In this document: positions 1 through 16,800 of the stretch, piece by piece
How the letters are laid out: each line of letters opens with the position of its first letter
How positions within the stretch are numbered: position 1 is the stretch's first letter
Made by a program: the position numbers and the translations under genes
The notes under the pieces: model-generated
Seen by the model: the letters and a program-made list of their open reading frames with translations, nothing else
Told to the model about the DNA's origin: nothing
Database searches by the model: none
DNA from: Chrysomallon squamiferum
Lineage: Eukaryota > Mollusca > Gastropoda > Neomphalida > Peltospiridae
Assembly: GCA_012295275.1 (NCBI GenBank)
Contig: CM022666.1
Coordinates: 8,948,423 to 9,012,422, forward strand
Direction of reading: 5' to 3'
Length of the DNA: 64,000 nucleotides

Positions 1-11
1 CTCAAACTCAC

Positions 12-1757
12 ATTCTGATTTGGGATGTTTGTTCTTGACTCACACTCCCCAGAATTAGGAATCATGTCGCAGGTAGATGACTGAACAGAGACGTCTAGGT
101 TTAGTTTTCCTATCAATGACGACGCTGGTTTTGCCAAATAATCAACACGATCTAAAACATTCAGTGCTTCCTCCCACTCTTTGCATTCATACTAAAAATA
201 AAATAAAAAATAATAACAATTTAAAAAATCATGAATTAAATATTTTTTATCATCTGTTGCAGTCATTATGATAAAAATTATATTAATTAACCATAACCAA
301 TAAATATTCTTATTACTTCTTCTATCACTACTCAAACAAATTAATTTAATCATTCACATATAAATACTATTTAAATTGTTTACTATTTGTTTACTGATAA
401 AAATTATTAAAATTAATTAACATCATAATAAAAGATTTTTAACTATAAAATTTTATTTAAATCAATTTATCATCATTATATTCACTGAAAACTGATTACA
501 TTTAATTTGAATTCATGTTACATTTACTCTTTCCTTTTATAAATTATTACTTTTAATAATAAACACATCCAGATTTCCCAAGAATAATATTATACAATGT
601 TGGCAACTAATTTTTCCAGCCAAATTTACAAAATAATTATAGTTCATATACATATGTAATTACTTTTATTTAAAATGTTTAAACAATTCTGTAGTATTTA
701 AGAAAAATAAATTCACATTTAACCATCAAGCTATTAGCATCAGATAAAATCTGAGCAATGTCCTCTGTAATATTTTAAAACCATGAGTGGAATTTTTAAT
801 GCTTTGAGGAAAAACAGACGTATATACTGGGACCAAAACAATTGTATTCTGTTAAATAAAATGAGAAGCAACATTCTGACACACGTGGCACCAAAATGTT
901 GACTGCAAACACATTAAGCTGTACAATTTCAAAACAATTACATCAACATGGAGATGTACATGTTAGAAATAGTCTATTTTCCCCTTCTTAGTCACAGCCA
1001 CATACAAAGCTTTACATATAAACATATGAAAAAAAGACCACATATAAGCATTATATAATTAATTATTGCTTAAACACAAAGACAAACTTACCAGACACTT
1101 GGCAGCAAGGTATCGACATTCAGCATGTGTCTAAAAAACAAATTCAACTTAAAAATAGTACATTATCATGTTTCACAATGAACAGTGTATTTCCAAACAT
1201 CATGAAAACAAATAACCTACATATACATTTTAACAAATAGAAAAACTACAAATATCAAAAATAAATCATTTTGTCAAATCTATCAATCAGTCAGGATTTT
1301 TTTCTTAAATGTGTATGAAAGATTACTGGGATGTCACAAGGTGACAAATGGATGAAGAAGAAAAAAATATATAATAATGGCAGTTTTCGTGAATTTCAAC
1401 AGAAATTGCTTGTCTTCAAAAATAAATTTAAAAAGAAATGTTCTAGTTACTCACAACTCCCATATATTAGTAAGAAAAACTAAATTTATATTTATGTGTG
1501 TCTTCAAAAACACCTATATTATTAGTACAACTGGTGATGTATTTGTAAGCCAAATATGTCAGTTTTTATCAATATTTTAAATCATCAAATTTTAGCATGT
1601 ATTAAATATTATTATAAAAATTAAATATTCACCATATCAACTTTACGACTTCGCAGTAAGTGGACTGCACGATGATATTGTCCTGTGTGATACAGGGTCT
1701 GTGCATACCAGTAGATGTCATCAACATTACCTGAAAAAAAAAAAAAAAAAAAAAAAA

Positions 1758-1790
<33 letters not shown>

Positions 1791-3063
1791 CATTAATAAA
1801 AAATAAATAAACCAAAATAATTAAAAATAATAATAATAATAATGTCATTAATAAAAACAAATACAACCAAATAATTATGTCATTAACAGAACAAAATAAT
1901 TATGTAATATATAACAACAAAAACAATAAAAGAACAAAATAACTGTCAAATTAAAAAAAAAAATTAACAACCAAAAAATTATGTGATTAATAATCAAAAA
2001 GGATAGTATTAAGTATTAACCAAATATTTTCTAATAATATATATATTGTCACACATCAAGTTTTAGAGTTATTATTTCTTTCAAAATTAAAGTCAACTTC
2101 CTTTAATTAGTTAATTTAATCATACATAGAATAACAATCACATATTAAAGCCTCTGGGTTTGATAGCTAGTGGCAGCACAAAGGAAAGATCTGGTAACCC
2201 ATTATATACATTTAATCAGTATTTTTTATTTTGACATTGGCTTAACTTTAAAGTAACCAACCTTCCGATAAGGAAACGAGTTTATCTGCCCAAAACAGTG
2301 CAGTCTCATAATGATGCTGCAAACAAGAAATAACAAATATCAGTTTGTGAAGCTGTGTATGTGTGTGCAGTGAAGTTTTAATGGGAAAATGTAATAAATC
2401 ATTGTCTCCTTAAAATAAATATACTCTATTGTATTTAATTACACAGTAATAGCAATAATTATGAATAATTTATATCATCATCTTTATTTTTATATTGATT
2501 TATCAAAAAGATATATATATATTGTATATAAAGATGATCTTTTTAAACTTTTTTTTTCTGGTGGCTGTATTATCATTATGTATAGCTAATAACAAAAAAA
2601 TAAACAAACCTTTAGTAGTTTCAAATTAACATTTAAGAATTAGATTTACATTATTCTAGTTATGCAGAATTCTGAGAAGTACGGCAATTAAAATTTCATA
2701 CATTAATAAAATATGTAATCATGTAACCGGTATTACACAATTAACTTTACATTATTTTTAAATGTTATCAAAGAAAATCACGAATAATTAAACAAATACT
2801 TGCTTGTAATTGAAGTACAAATTTAGTAATTAAATTTGAAACCTTTTAAAACGAAAGTATTAACTATTACCATCAATCCCCCATCATAGTACCGAACTAG
2901 AATTCTGAAGAAAACAACAATACCTGCTCTGTATATTACAGATACAGAAATAATAATAGTGTACCTTATCGATGTAACTTCTAACACGATCTCTTAATCT
3001 ACTCAAGTTTATTTTTGATGAAATGCAATCCTCTTTAACATTTGGTTCTTCTCCGCCCGCCAT
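12..3063 (-). CDS. CDC16: CDC16 / anaphase-promoting complex subunit 6, N-terminal part (5 exons, continues off left edge)
   Basis: Encodes the N-terminal 157 residues of CDC16 (APC6), a tetratricopeptide-repeat scaffold of the anaphase-promoting complex, the nuclear/cytosolic ubiquitin ligase that drives mitotic exit. Coding exons on the minus strand are 2965-3063, 2262-2316, 1633-1730, 1092-1130 and 12-191, all with GT-AG borders and compatible phases. Recognisable blocks are INLSRLRDRVRSYIDK (residues 18-33), YETALFWADKLVSLSE, DDIYWYAQTLYHTGQYHRAV and EALNVLDRVD, all of which follow the human protein. The start ATG at 3061-3063 gives about 17 residues ahead of the human start block. The last visible exon ends at a GTGAGT donor (complement of 6-11), so the remaining TPR repeats lie to the left. 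The 39-nt exon 1092-1130 is very short. The exon 3 acceptor (1731-1733) is preceded by an uninterrupted run of about 26 T on the coding strand. It is head-to-head with AKAP14. Confidence 0.95.
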
Positions 3064-3577
3064 GATGACAGGAAGTTCCCTGGATGAAAGACTGTACCAT
3101 CCCAAATGCAGTAACAATTATTTTCATTGGTTAACAGAAACACGTCTCGGATAGTTCTTTATTCATTTACTTTAGTACATTTTGATTGGCTTAGTATTGC
3201 CATGGCTACATAACTGAACAATATGGCGGTTGTTTTTATTTTGAAAAATATTTAAGAAAGTAAATACTAACAAATTAACGATCTTCAGTGAGAAAAAAAA
3301 TATATTTTTTTGATTTCGGTAATACACAGATATAAAAAGGTAAAACAAAATTATTGTTTTTAATGTATTTGGGTAATTTGTTCGATCCAATTACAACATG
3401 ACAGATCGAATAATCGAAAGTTATTGGCACCTTTCTTAGTGGTGTAAAATTTATAGCAGGTTAAAAAAAATGTATGCATAGTTTGTTTCACATTAGTGTT
3501 TATTTTTATGAAAGCGATATCAGCTAAACAATATATATATATATATTTTAATATATTTTTAGAAAAGGTTTTTAGCC
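3064..3577. promoter_or_regulatory. Bidirectional promoter between CDC16 and AKAP14
   Basis: Only 514 bp separate the two divergent start codons, so both 5' UTRs and promoters must lie here. There is no convincing TATA box at a fixed distance. Two inverted CCAAT boxes (ATTGG) are visible at 3126-3130 and 3185-3189. An imperfect RFX X-box-like palindrome (ATTGCCATGGCTAC) occupies 3196-3209, which would suit the ciliary gene AKAP14. The function is inferred from gene arrangement and motifs only. Confidence 0.6.
3196..3209. promoter_or_regulatory. X-box-like RFX motif (imperfect)
   Basis: ATTGCCATGGCTAC resembles the RFX X-box consensus GTNRCC-N(0-3)-RGYAAC, with one mismatch in each half-site. 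It lies about 370 bp upstream of the AKAP14 ATG and about 130 bp upstream of the CDC16 ATG. RFX sites are typical of ciliary gene promoters and AKAP14 is an axonemal protein, so the placement is sensible. The motif itself is imperfect and could be chance. Confidence 0.35.
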
Positions 3578-5596
3578 ATGTCGAGGCAAGAATCATTCGA
3601 GGTGTTGGCGAAAAATTTAGTTGATGAAGTTATCTCTGGTGCCCTTCGTCATTTAGAGACCACCAGTTCGAAACAGAAAGAGCCAGTAGAGGTGAGAGAA
3701 CCAGCTGTGATATTCGAGGATGACTATAAGATACAAAACATAAAATGGCTCACAATTGAAGAATTTTCACCAGAAGCTGCAGAAATAAAGATAAATGAAT
3801 TTATTGAGGTTGGTGTTTTTTCTGCAGTAGACAAGCATAAAAGTTCTTTATTTACAGATTAATGCAGAAATTTCAGTTTTATTTTTTTTCTCAATCATTA
3901 TATATAACCATAAACAAAGATTGACTAATTTTCTTCATCTTTCTCTTCTTTAAAAGTTGTAAACATATGTACATATTATCAAAGATTAGTACAGACACAT
4001 TATTTCAAAAGTATAAACAGCTAATTTAGCTAGCACCTAACTCTTTAACTGTTATATCCTCCAAATACAAAACAGTGATGTATATTAAGAATGATAATGG
4101 CGAAATTCTCTGATGTTATACTCTTCATTGCTTAAGTGGTATTACCATTAATGAAAAAATGTTAATGATGGCAGATGGCAATATGATACTGTTTAAAACC
4201 TGGTATAATATATCACAAATTCTATTATAACTGAGGTTGAAAGCTTCAAACGGTCACTACATGCAGGGAATGATTCTTATATCAATCACTAAAGACACTT
4301 GAGAATTAATATTACACCATTTTCTCATGTCAGACATGGGAGTACGATAACTGCTGGTTATACTGCATTGATTACCTGGGAGAGCAGAATCTAGAGTTTG
4401 ACAAAAGATATATATTTCGGGTTCGATGGAGCATACCCACCCGCAGGAAACCAATACCCAGAGCAACAGCCAGTGTCTATTTCACATTTAATGTGTCAAA
4501 AATAAAACCAAAGGTAAATATTGTTAATTTTTATTTTACTTACATGTATATGTGTGCATGTATGTGAATAAAATATTTAACATTTTCATATATATATGTG
4601 TATTCATTTATTTTAATTTGTTTATTTTATGTTATTATTTATTATTTATTTATTTATCTAGTTATTTTTATTTTTATTTTTATTTTTATATATGTTTATA
4701 TAGATATATATATATATATATTATGTTTAACCTTTAAAATTATTTTTGATTGTTTTTATTTATTTTTATTTTTTTAAAGGAAGAAAGAAATCTACATCAG
4801 TGATGTTGAATGAATGAAAACAATTATAAACCAATTAATATTTATTAGAATATCTTGTTCACATTTCAAAATAATCTTATTTTTTAAATATGATGTGTTT
4901 GTTACAGAATTTCCCCGTAGAAGTCTATTATGTCTTTGAAACCAACAGACTTGTTCACAAGTAAGTTACCAAAAAATATAGATCAGTTTAATAATTTTTA
5001 CATACATTTTTAAATATATTATTATTAGAATACCTAAGATTGTTTCCCTTGGCTCCTTTCTGACCAGTTTCTGACTCAGTGACAGTGGTGTTTATACTGT
5101 GATCTGTACACAGGAGTGATTATACAAAATCCCTTTTCTCTTACTTGTTACAGTTATCATATAGTGTTATAACAGTGATTATTTAAACATTATTATTATT
5201 GATATCTCAAAATAGTGTCATTACTATCCAAATAAATTGCATTTATTTTAATCATTCACTTACTGATATCTAATAAAATGCATTTAAGATCAAGCATAAT
5301 TAATTTAACTACTTTTAATGATTTATTTTTGTTTTCCAACTGACTTTTTTTTTGTCAGATGTTATTAATTTACCTATTATCATTTTTTTTTTGTTTATTG
5401 CCAACTTATTCTGTGAAACTGTCTTAATTTTTTATATTTGAAATATTTTTCTACTGACTTATTCCATGTAAATGGCTTAATGCTTTTAAATTCCTTATTC
5501 TGTTTTTTCAGACCAGGTGAATCCAGATTTCGTGAAAAATGGTTAAAAGACATTATTGAAAGCAAAGTTCACATGATGTCCACAGTGGCGTTCTGA
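3578..5596 (+). CDS. AKAP14: A-kinase anchor protein 14 (AKAP28-like), 4 exons, 182 aa
   Basis: AKAP14 (AKAP28) tethers the RII subunit of protein kinase A in the ciliary axoneme and is thought to tune beating through cAMP. Exons are 3578-3808, 4334-4513, 4908-4960 and 5512-5596 (TGA), all with GT-AG borders. The phases are 0, 0 and 2. The N-terminus (about residues 5-27, SFEVLAKNLVDEVISGAL) can form an amphipathic helix of the RII-binding type. The rest is the family core: IQNIKWLTIEEFS, RVRWSIPTRRKPIPRATASV, VSKIKPK, FPVEVYYVFETNRLVH and GESRFREKWLKDIIESK, each recognisable against the human protein. Length (182 aa) is close to human (about 197). The start is the only in-frame ATG with a purine at -3 near the acceptor-like ttttag. 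It is divergent from CDC16 and followed by a polyadenylation signal at 5767. Confidence 0.93.
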
Positions 5597-5766
5597 GAAT
5601 TCTAAAGAAGAATGAGAAACAACATAAAACGACGCCAGTTTTGTTATATATATTTACATACTACTTTTCTTTTCTTTTTACTATTGCCATTTTTCATTGC
5701 AGTGTGATATGTATAAAATATATATAATTTATTTATTGCTCATTTGCACCTGTGATAAGACTTTGA

Positions 5767-5772
5767 AATAAA
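5767..5772 (+). terminator. AATAAA polyadenylation signal for AKAP14
   Basis: A canonical AATAAA lies about 170 bp after the AKAP14 stop codon, giving a short 3' UTR. AT-rich sequence produces such hexamers by chance, so the assignment rests on position. Confidence 0.45.
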
Positions 5773-6936
5773 TAAGCCAGCGATCAAATATCTTTTTAAA
5801 AACATGGCTACTTTGGACAGCAATATAACAATAAGAAAGGGGGAAATGTAGGCAAATGTCAAAATCATGTACTGAAGGTATTGTTTTTTTTTTCCTTAAA
5901 TGTAGATTTGAAAAGGCATGAATTGTTCTAGGCTGTGAAGTATTTTCATTATGGCATCGTCAGTAGTCAAAAGATAAAGGGTAAGAGGTGCTGATTGAGA
6001 CATTAGACAATAATCACCTGAATTGTTTTAATTGTCTAAAAGGTTTTTATTGTTTCCATTCAAACGGTTGCAACCATGTTGTCCCCCTCCAATATTTTAG
6101 ATCACACATTTTTGGATTGGAGGTTTTTTCTTAATTATAAAATGCACCTAGATCTGCTCCTGAGGTATTTCCATTATTTTTTCTTTTTAATGGATTTGAT
6201 GTTTTAAAAATCGTTTCTTCTTATGATTAAAGTCCAGTCATTTTTAGTGTTTTTAATTCTGTGCTGGTAAAAAAGATTTTCGATGCAACAATCTGTGTAT
6301 TTTTTATTTATGTTTTTTAAATAATTATTTCCAATTAAACATAAATACAAGATGATTATTAAAATAATGTGTTTTAACTAATATGTATTTTTGAGATAAT
6401 TAATTAACACTAATTGTTCTTGCATTTTGACAAATTCTGTCATACACATCAAATGAAATAAATAATTAACTGTCAGTTATAATCAAGAATAATTTGTTTG
6501 TTGTTTTTGACAGTTTGTACTTTTATATTCTCTCTTCATCTTATCTTTTTCCTGTCTTTGTCCCTCATCTCTCTCTCTCATCCTTTACCCTGCCTCAGTT
6601 TCCCTTATCTCACTCTTTTATATCTATTCTCCTCCCTTTTCTTTCTCTCACTTTTTTCTTTCTCATCCATTTTGTCTTTTGTTCTCACTCCCCACATATC
6701 TTGCAATTTATAAATGTATCAATATCTTTGCAAAACAGTACATCAAAAATATACACATATACACATGCAGACACACACTGTAAGATAAGGAGCAATATTC
6801 CAGTGGGAAATTAAATTGAAAAAAAGAAAAAAAATATAATAATAATAATCCAAGAAAAATCAATGAAAACCAACTATTATGAAACAATAAAAGTTTATTA
6901 CAAATGTTTAGAAATATGACAATATCACATCTATAA

Positions 6937-6971
<35 letters not shown>

Positions 6972-9223
6972 CCAACATAAAATTATTCTGCATAAGCAAA
7001 ATATATTTAAAAAAAAAAATACACCTAAAAGACAGTAATGTAATGTAATAGATCAGATATATCAACAAATATTTAACAGTTGTTATTCACCTGAATATTT
7101 TTTGGTACATTCATTACATTTTCTGAATTTGTAAAATTTTAAATGATAATCAATGCAGTAACAGATAAAAATTTATTAAAGTACTTTTTCCACATTACTT
7201 TTAAAAATGAATAAACAAAACAAAAACATTTGAAAATACAGAGGTTATTTTCTTACATAGTAGATAGTCTTCAAAACAAATAACAAATTGCAGTCATATA
7301 CATTTTTGAATTCTTCAGATAAATATTCATTATATTAGTTAAAATAAATAAATACACCTAATTTAAATCGTAATTAAAAAAAAAATGTATTGAATAACAT
7401 AGTTTGTAAATGAAATCTTAAGGCAAAAATGTGAGTGTTTTGGTTAGCTGAAGAAAAATAAACCCACAAATGTTTACATTGTCATTTGTTGATGAAATAT
7501 TACTAGTTTTGGGGGGGGGGTTATATATATTTTTAATCTGTTATCTTCATAAATTCAGAAAATAACTGTCATCTATGTTTAAAAATAAAATATTAACAAA
7601 AAATAAAAATTATCTGTAAGGATGTTTTCTGTCTATATAAAGTTTATACAAAATATGTAAATGATCTACAAAATATTTACCCTTTCAAGAGCATCATACC
7701 TAATAAATGCTTAATAAATGCAGTTTAATTTTTTTAATTTTTAATAATTAGAATGATTTCAATTATTAATTTGATTATTGTTTTATTTAATTTTAACTTT
7801 ATTTATTACTTATGTTCATGTAAGCAAAATACATTTTAAGGAATTATTGAGCATATGTTTATGAGTTATGTTTTATTCTTTCTTAGATTCTTTTTTCAAT
7901 CACCTCTCTTTCACACACAGTTATACATAAATTCATACATAGAAGAGTGATTTGTTTACAAAATAAAGGTATACAAATTCAGTAAATAAGATATATAATA
8001 TTTAAACATTTTTCATAGCAACTATATTTTACCCTTTATCAAATAATCTGGCTTCAAAACAATACAAATTTCAGAATTTAATGTACAATGTATAAATAAA
8101 GAACAATCAGTAAATATGCTTAGGATGAAAATAACTTTATTTATTACAAGTAAACTATATTACATAACAAAATTTAAAACAAAAAAAAACACATATTAAT
8201 AACTATGTCATATTAACTATTTTAAGAACAAATCATGTTATTTTTTTTTTTTTTTGATTTGTTTAGTTTATTGTTTGTTTCTTTTTTCAGGGGAATGTTT
8301 CACGTTTTTTTTCTTTTTTCTGTGCATTTATACTAACTTACAGAATATACACCAAGATGATTTTAAAACAAAGAATAATAATTCACAGTTTCTGGATTGT
8401 TTTCTCTTCAATATATAGTTTTGAATGAAAATTTACTGAAGCAAAATCTGTCAGTTGGACAGATAAACAAAACTTAACAAAAAAAAAAGGATTGCCCACA
8501 AAGACAGACAAACAATACAAAACAAGCTTTATCACAGACTAATGCAATAAATACACACAAACACCTGTATATGTACTGGACAGGCATATAAAACAAAGTA
8601 AAATAATCCAAAAATAAGTCACACAATACAATAGAAGTCACAAAATAACAGATGCTTACATATATCACAGATTATTTTTTACATTTTCCCAGCAATATGA
8701 AATTATGTGTGTTAGAAATGCAAAATAAGATCTAATAATAAAATACAAATTCTAAGAGACAGAAAGCTATCTGTTTATAATAATTTATATATATTATAAT
8801 AAAATGTTAATGTTTGTTAGCATCTGAACTAAGATCATGCAAGTTTTGATTATGTGATAATGTACCATTCGCCAATTAGTTAATCCTTTTGTGACATGCT
8901 GACCAAAAAGAAATTTAAATTAAATAGTGAAAATGTATTATGTTTATAATCTTTGCCGACAAGGTTGATTGTACATTATTTTGGCACTTAAGACATCTTG
9001 GGGATCCAAAACAATCAGAAATGCTGAATAAGACAGACTTTTAGAATCAATATTTTTGTTTTCTAATGTAATATTAATACTGATCATGAATGAAAATATA
9101 TACAATTACAATGAGAAGTAAATTTAAAAAAAACAACTATATAATAATAAATTTCTAAGGTATTAGGAATATAGGTTAATTATATAATTATCTTGTAAAG
9201 AACAAAGAATTTTTTATTATTAT

Positions 9224-9254
<31 letters not shown>

Positions 9255-10149
9255 AATTCAAAAAACATTTAGAAAATGCAAAATGTAACACTTTTTTGTA
9301 TTTATTATTGTTCTTCTTGTACTTTAAATTAAAGATTCAAATCTTACAAATACTTAAAGAACTTACAGTAATACATTATTTATGGACATAACAATATTTA
9401 ACCTCAAAAAGGTATTTATTTCTGTGACAGAATGAAAATGTCACAGAAACATCATTTATTTATTTTTGTGATAGAAACCCTGACATCTTTTCTGATATTA
9501 ACTCTGAAAATTATTTCTAGATTTTATTAATTCACAAGCAAATGACAGATGTAAAAAGCAAAACAAAAACAACGATGCTTATCCAAACAAAACAATATCA
9601 GAATAAAATTTAAAGTCATGTTTTAAGCATTTAACATTAAGGTTCATTTTTATTTACTTATCTTTTAATATATTTATTAATTGTTTTATCTTTTTTTTTT
9701 TTTTTTCTGGCCTTAAACAGATAACATCTTCAATTCTTTTCATCGTTAATTCAAAGGTTTAAATGTCTGTAGAAACAATTGTCATTTTTGTTTTTTAGAT
9801 ATTATTTAATTTCTTTTTTTTTTAATAGTTTTTAATTAAACAATACCCTGACTGTTCCAGATCATTATGCCAAATTATATCCAAAATATTCCAAACCTAA
9901 ATCACTTTTACTAAGTCGCTTTTGACTTTTTAATCTTTAAATGTACAGTTTAGTGTTTGCAGAATCATTTGTCAGACTATAATTATTTTTGTTTTTACTT
10001 AAATATTTCTGACAAATTAAATAAAAAGAAGGCCTACCCATTCCAAATAAACTGATACAGTATAAAAATAATACCCAAAGTAACATCATATTTAACAGGC
10101 CAGGAAATTTGAGACAGTGAATGTTAACAGAAAAGAATAGTCATGATTT
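5773..10149. other. Gene-free AT-rich gap between convergent AKAP14 and CFAP97D1-like genes
   Basis: No exon-like segment was recognised on either strand. It probably includes the 3' UTR of the minus-strand CFAP97D1-like gene. It contains a pyrimidine-rich stretch on the plus strand (about 6525-6700), a run of 29 T at 6940-6968, a run of about 10 G near 7510-7520 and short AT repeats near 9230-9254. The open frames here are low-complexity Ser/Phe/Leu products of the CT-rich tract. Confidence 0.6.
6940..6968 (+). repeat. Poly-T tract (29 nt)
   Basis: Uninterrupted T run; as poly-A on the minus strand it could be the tail of a retroposed element, but no adjacent SINE or gene body was recognised. 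Confidence 0.8.
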
Positions 10150-13311
<3,162 letters not shown>

Positions 13312-13435
13312 GTTGTAAATTTTAACTTAATCAGACAAGTATTTACACTAAACTCTACTACTGTAATTCCACAGTGTGTCTCAGCTGCCAGACGCCTTCT
13401 GCTACTGTGGACTGCTGATCAAATAAGCAATCTTC

Positions 13436-13448
13436 GTAACCAAGCAAC
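13436..13448. promoter_or_regulatory. Consensus RFX X-box upstream of the CFAP97D1-like gene
   Basis: GTAACC-A-AGCAAC matches GTNRCC-N(0-3)-RGYAAC at every fixed position. It lies about 125 bp upstream of the CFAP97D1-like start codon, the usual distance for ciliary genes controlled by RFX transcription factors. The surrounding sequence is less AT-rich than the rest of the gap, as expected for a promoter. Binding is inferred from the motif and the ciliary identity of the gene. Confidence 0.55.
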
Positions 13449-13830
13449 GCCCAATCGTTACAACTTCGTTCAGCAAGAAAATGAGATTGTGAGCGCTCGA
13501 TTATACGTCAGATATCGTTTAAGTTCGGAGTTTCTCGATTATAATAAATATAACATGTTTTTATTTTGATTTCTTTCGGTATTATTATTTTTTTTAACTT
13601 GTATTCATAATAATAATAATAATAATATCACGTAGTTTTTATAATGTCAGTTTTTATTTGCATGAACCAAAGAAACAAATACTGTTCTGATTTACTGTTT
13701 TTTTACTGCACGATACTCAAATATCGTCAATGCTCGTACAACGCGAGTGTTAGGAGTGCCAGGAAAATCAATACAATTAAGGCGCGACTATTTTTTGCTT
13801 GAATGTCCTGGGTTGTTGTTTTTTTAATTA

Positions 13831-13834
<4 letters not shown>

Positions 13835-13882
<48 letters not shown>
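13835..13882 (+). repeat. (ATT)n microsatellite
   Basis: About 16 ATT units in the intergenic interval. Confidence 0.9.
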
Positions 13883-16800
13883 TATTTATGTTCGTGTTCA
13901 ATGAACTGAAAAACAAACCCAGCTTAGGGTTCACAGTTTTGTTTTTCTTTTTTTTCTCTCCAGAAAAAAAACAAACAAAAATAAATAATTAAATAAATAA
14001 AAATAAAGTTTTTATGTGGTGTAACCACCAGATTCAGAAACATTTTATAATTAAATAGTAATGAATTACAGTTACATGCACTGAGTGTTATTTACATATA
14101 TATTAGATAAATAAATTTAATTCATTGTGAATATTTATTTCATTGTTTATTACTATTGTTGATGCTGCTCTCTTTTATAAGGGGTACGTAAAGAATGTGT
14201 TGTTATTAGAACCATAACACAATATGTGGTTAAAGTCTTCTCACTAATGTTATCTGAAAATTAAATATTCCATATTTCTGGAAATTTTTGTTGTTATTGT
14301 TATTGTTTTTAAATATTAAAAAGTGTTAAAAAACTCACCTGGAGACAGCCAATACAATATTAATATTTGAATACAACTTGTTTCACATTCAAACATAAAA
14401 AAAATAACAAAACTTTCTTCTTTTTTATTGATTTATTTTATTTATTTATTAAAATTGATCATTCTCAAATTCCGATACAGTCTATTTTCAAATAAACCTG
14501 TGCTGGTTTAAACAAAACTGAACAGATATTTCGTATACTTCAAAACAATTTTAGTTACTTTTTATTTTTAAAAGGAAGTCATGGAAATTTTAATACATTT
14601 TATATACTTACAGATAATGCTTTAGTTTTAGACTTTCATAAATCTTTCCTAATATTAAAGAAAGACTTATACAATATTACACAATGATCTATTTACAAAG
14701 TCAAATTTATTTACTTTCTTTTTTTTATTCATAACATTTTATCTTATAAAGAAATAAAAATACATATTTTCTTAAAAATACATACTGTTTAAGAATAAAA
14801 ACAAAACGAAATATAAAATGGTGGCAAAATGTAAGGGGTGTTTTGTGTGTTTGTTTTTGTTATTTTTTATGAAATCTAAACTGTAATAAATATTGTTAAG
14901 TTCTTAGAAATTTAAATTATAATAAATTTCTTAGAACCATGTATAAAAACTTTTAAGTGCTTAAAATATAATATAATCATTAAAGTACATGTTTGTGAAA
15001 AAACATAAAGCTGATTTAATAATGAATACAGTTAGATATACACACAACTGCTTTTTAATAGGCACGCACATACATACATATATGCAAAAGCATAAACACA
15101 AACATACACACACACACATGTATGTATGTACGCATGCACACACACATAATGACATCTAGACACAGGTAAATACACAAAGACACAAAATGAAATTATCAAC
15201 ATAATACAAAAAATATATATTTATTTAGATACATACAGGAGTTTATGCACATATACAAAATAAAAAATATTTTTAAAACATATTTAGAAATTAAAAAACC
15301 CAGTAAACAATTAAAATACACACACATACAGAAACTCGCAGGACACGGGTTTCATTCAATCATCAGTCTGATAATTTAAGCACTGTACAACATTATAATC
15401 ACTATGCAAAATATACCTGTATCTTCTATTACTATTATAATCATAAGTTATTATTATTATTGCTACCACTGTTACAACATTATTTTTCTCATAACAGTTT
15501 CTGTTATTATTGTTGTTACTGTCATTATAATAACTATTATTATTACTACAATTACTGTTACTTTTATAATATGCATGATAAAACACAAGACTTAAAAAGA
15601 AAATATAAATTAGTTTTTAGTGTCTAAACTAGAGAATATGTTAATATTTACTTTGGTGGTTGTTCGTTTTTGTTATTTTTTTCTTAATGTTATTTTTATT
15701 ATTTCGTATCTTTGACTAGTTATTTAACTCCTGACTAGAAATCATAAAAAACGTACATAGCAAGTATATTATCCTTTTATTCAAAATTATTTTTATTTAT
15801 AACCATATAACCTCATCATCAGCATAATAAACTTGTCAACGGCTCTGCTATATTCTGTTCCAGTCTGTGACCTATGACTTTATGTCATTGATTTCTTATT
15901 ATACACATTTAATTACTATAAACATGAAAAATGTTGAAGTGAGTTCTGCTGTCATTTGAGTATTTTCAGATTTTTGAGTAATAAATATATCTTATTTACC
16001 CTTGTTTTTCTTATTACACAGACTTAAAAATACTAAGACCAGATTTCCATGAAATCTTCACTGACATGCATTTTATCTGGTTTTCAATAAAGCAGTAGGA
16101 TAATATGCTGGTGTTTGCTTAAATGACCGAGAAGCTGTTTCACCCAGCTATTCACGTACTTTCATAAGTTAAACAAACACACACAGTTTTAACAGACAGT
16201 AGTATGCAAGTCTGTGCATGTTTCTTGCAAACCTGATACTAAGAAAATAATAATCATAATGCTAGCACCCTACCCAGATAAAGAGTTATCAATATTGATT
16301 TTATTTTATTAGCTGTCAAATTGGCAAAAGTTATAAATAAAATTTAAAAAAAAGATAATGTTTTTTATCTAAAAAGGAGAAGATATTACAAATTACATAA
16401 AGCAAGGTGATGTAATTATAACATTAAACAAAAAAAGAACATAACTGTTTTATGAACACTTCAAAACATAAGATTAATTACAATAAATATCTATAATACA
16501 AACAAATAAACATGACTTTCAGGTTCATAATATTTACATTTGAAATTTTTTATTTTGTGATTTAATATTGAAACAAAATAAAGAAGAAGAAGACAGTAAT
16601 GACTGTTAATATGAACTGGTATTTTTCCAGATCACTGTTTTACTGTTGTCAGTGGTTGACCTGGGTAGCTGAATGTATGTGCTTGTGTGTTTTGGATGTA
16701 GATGGATATGTATATTTCATGATGAGACTTAATTTTAAAAAACAAGCTGCTGGAAACTGATATGATAGAAGTTTAAAAATGGTGATTTTATTCGGATTTT

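Noticed and set aside
6494-6814. Overlapping open frames in CT-rich DNA
   Set aside because: Only compositional: Ser/Phe/Leu strings from a pyrimidine-rich tract.
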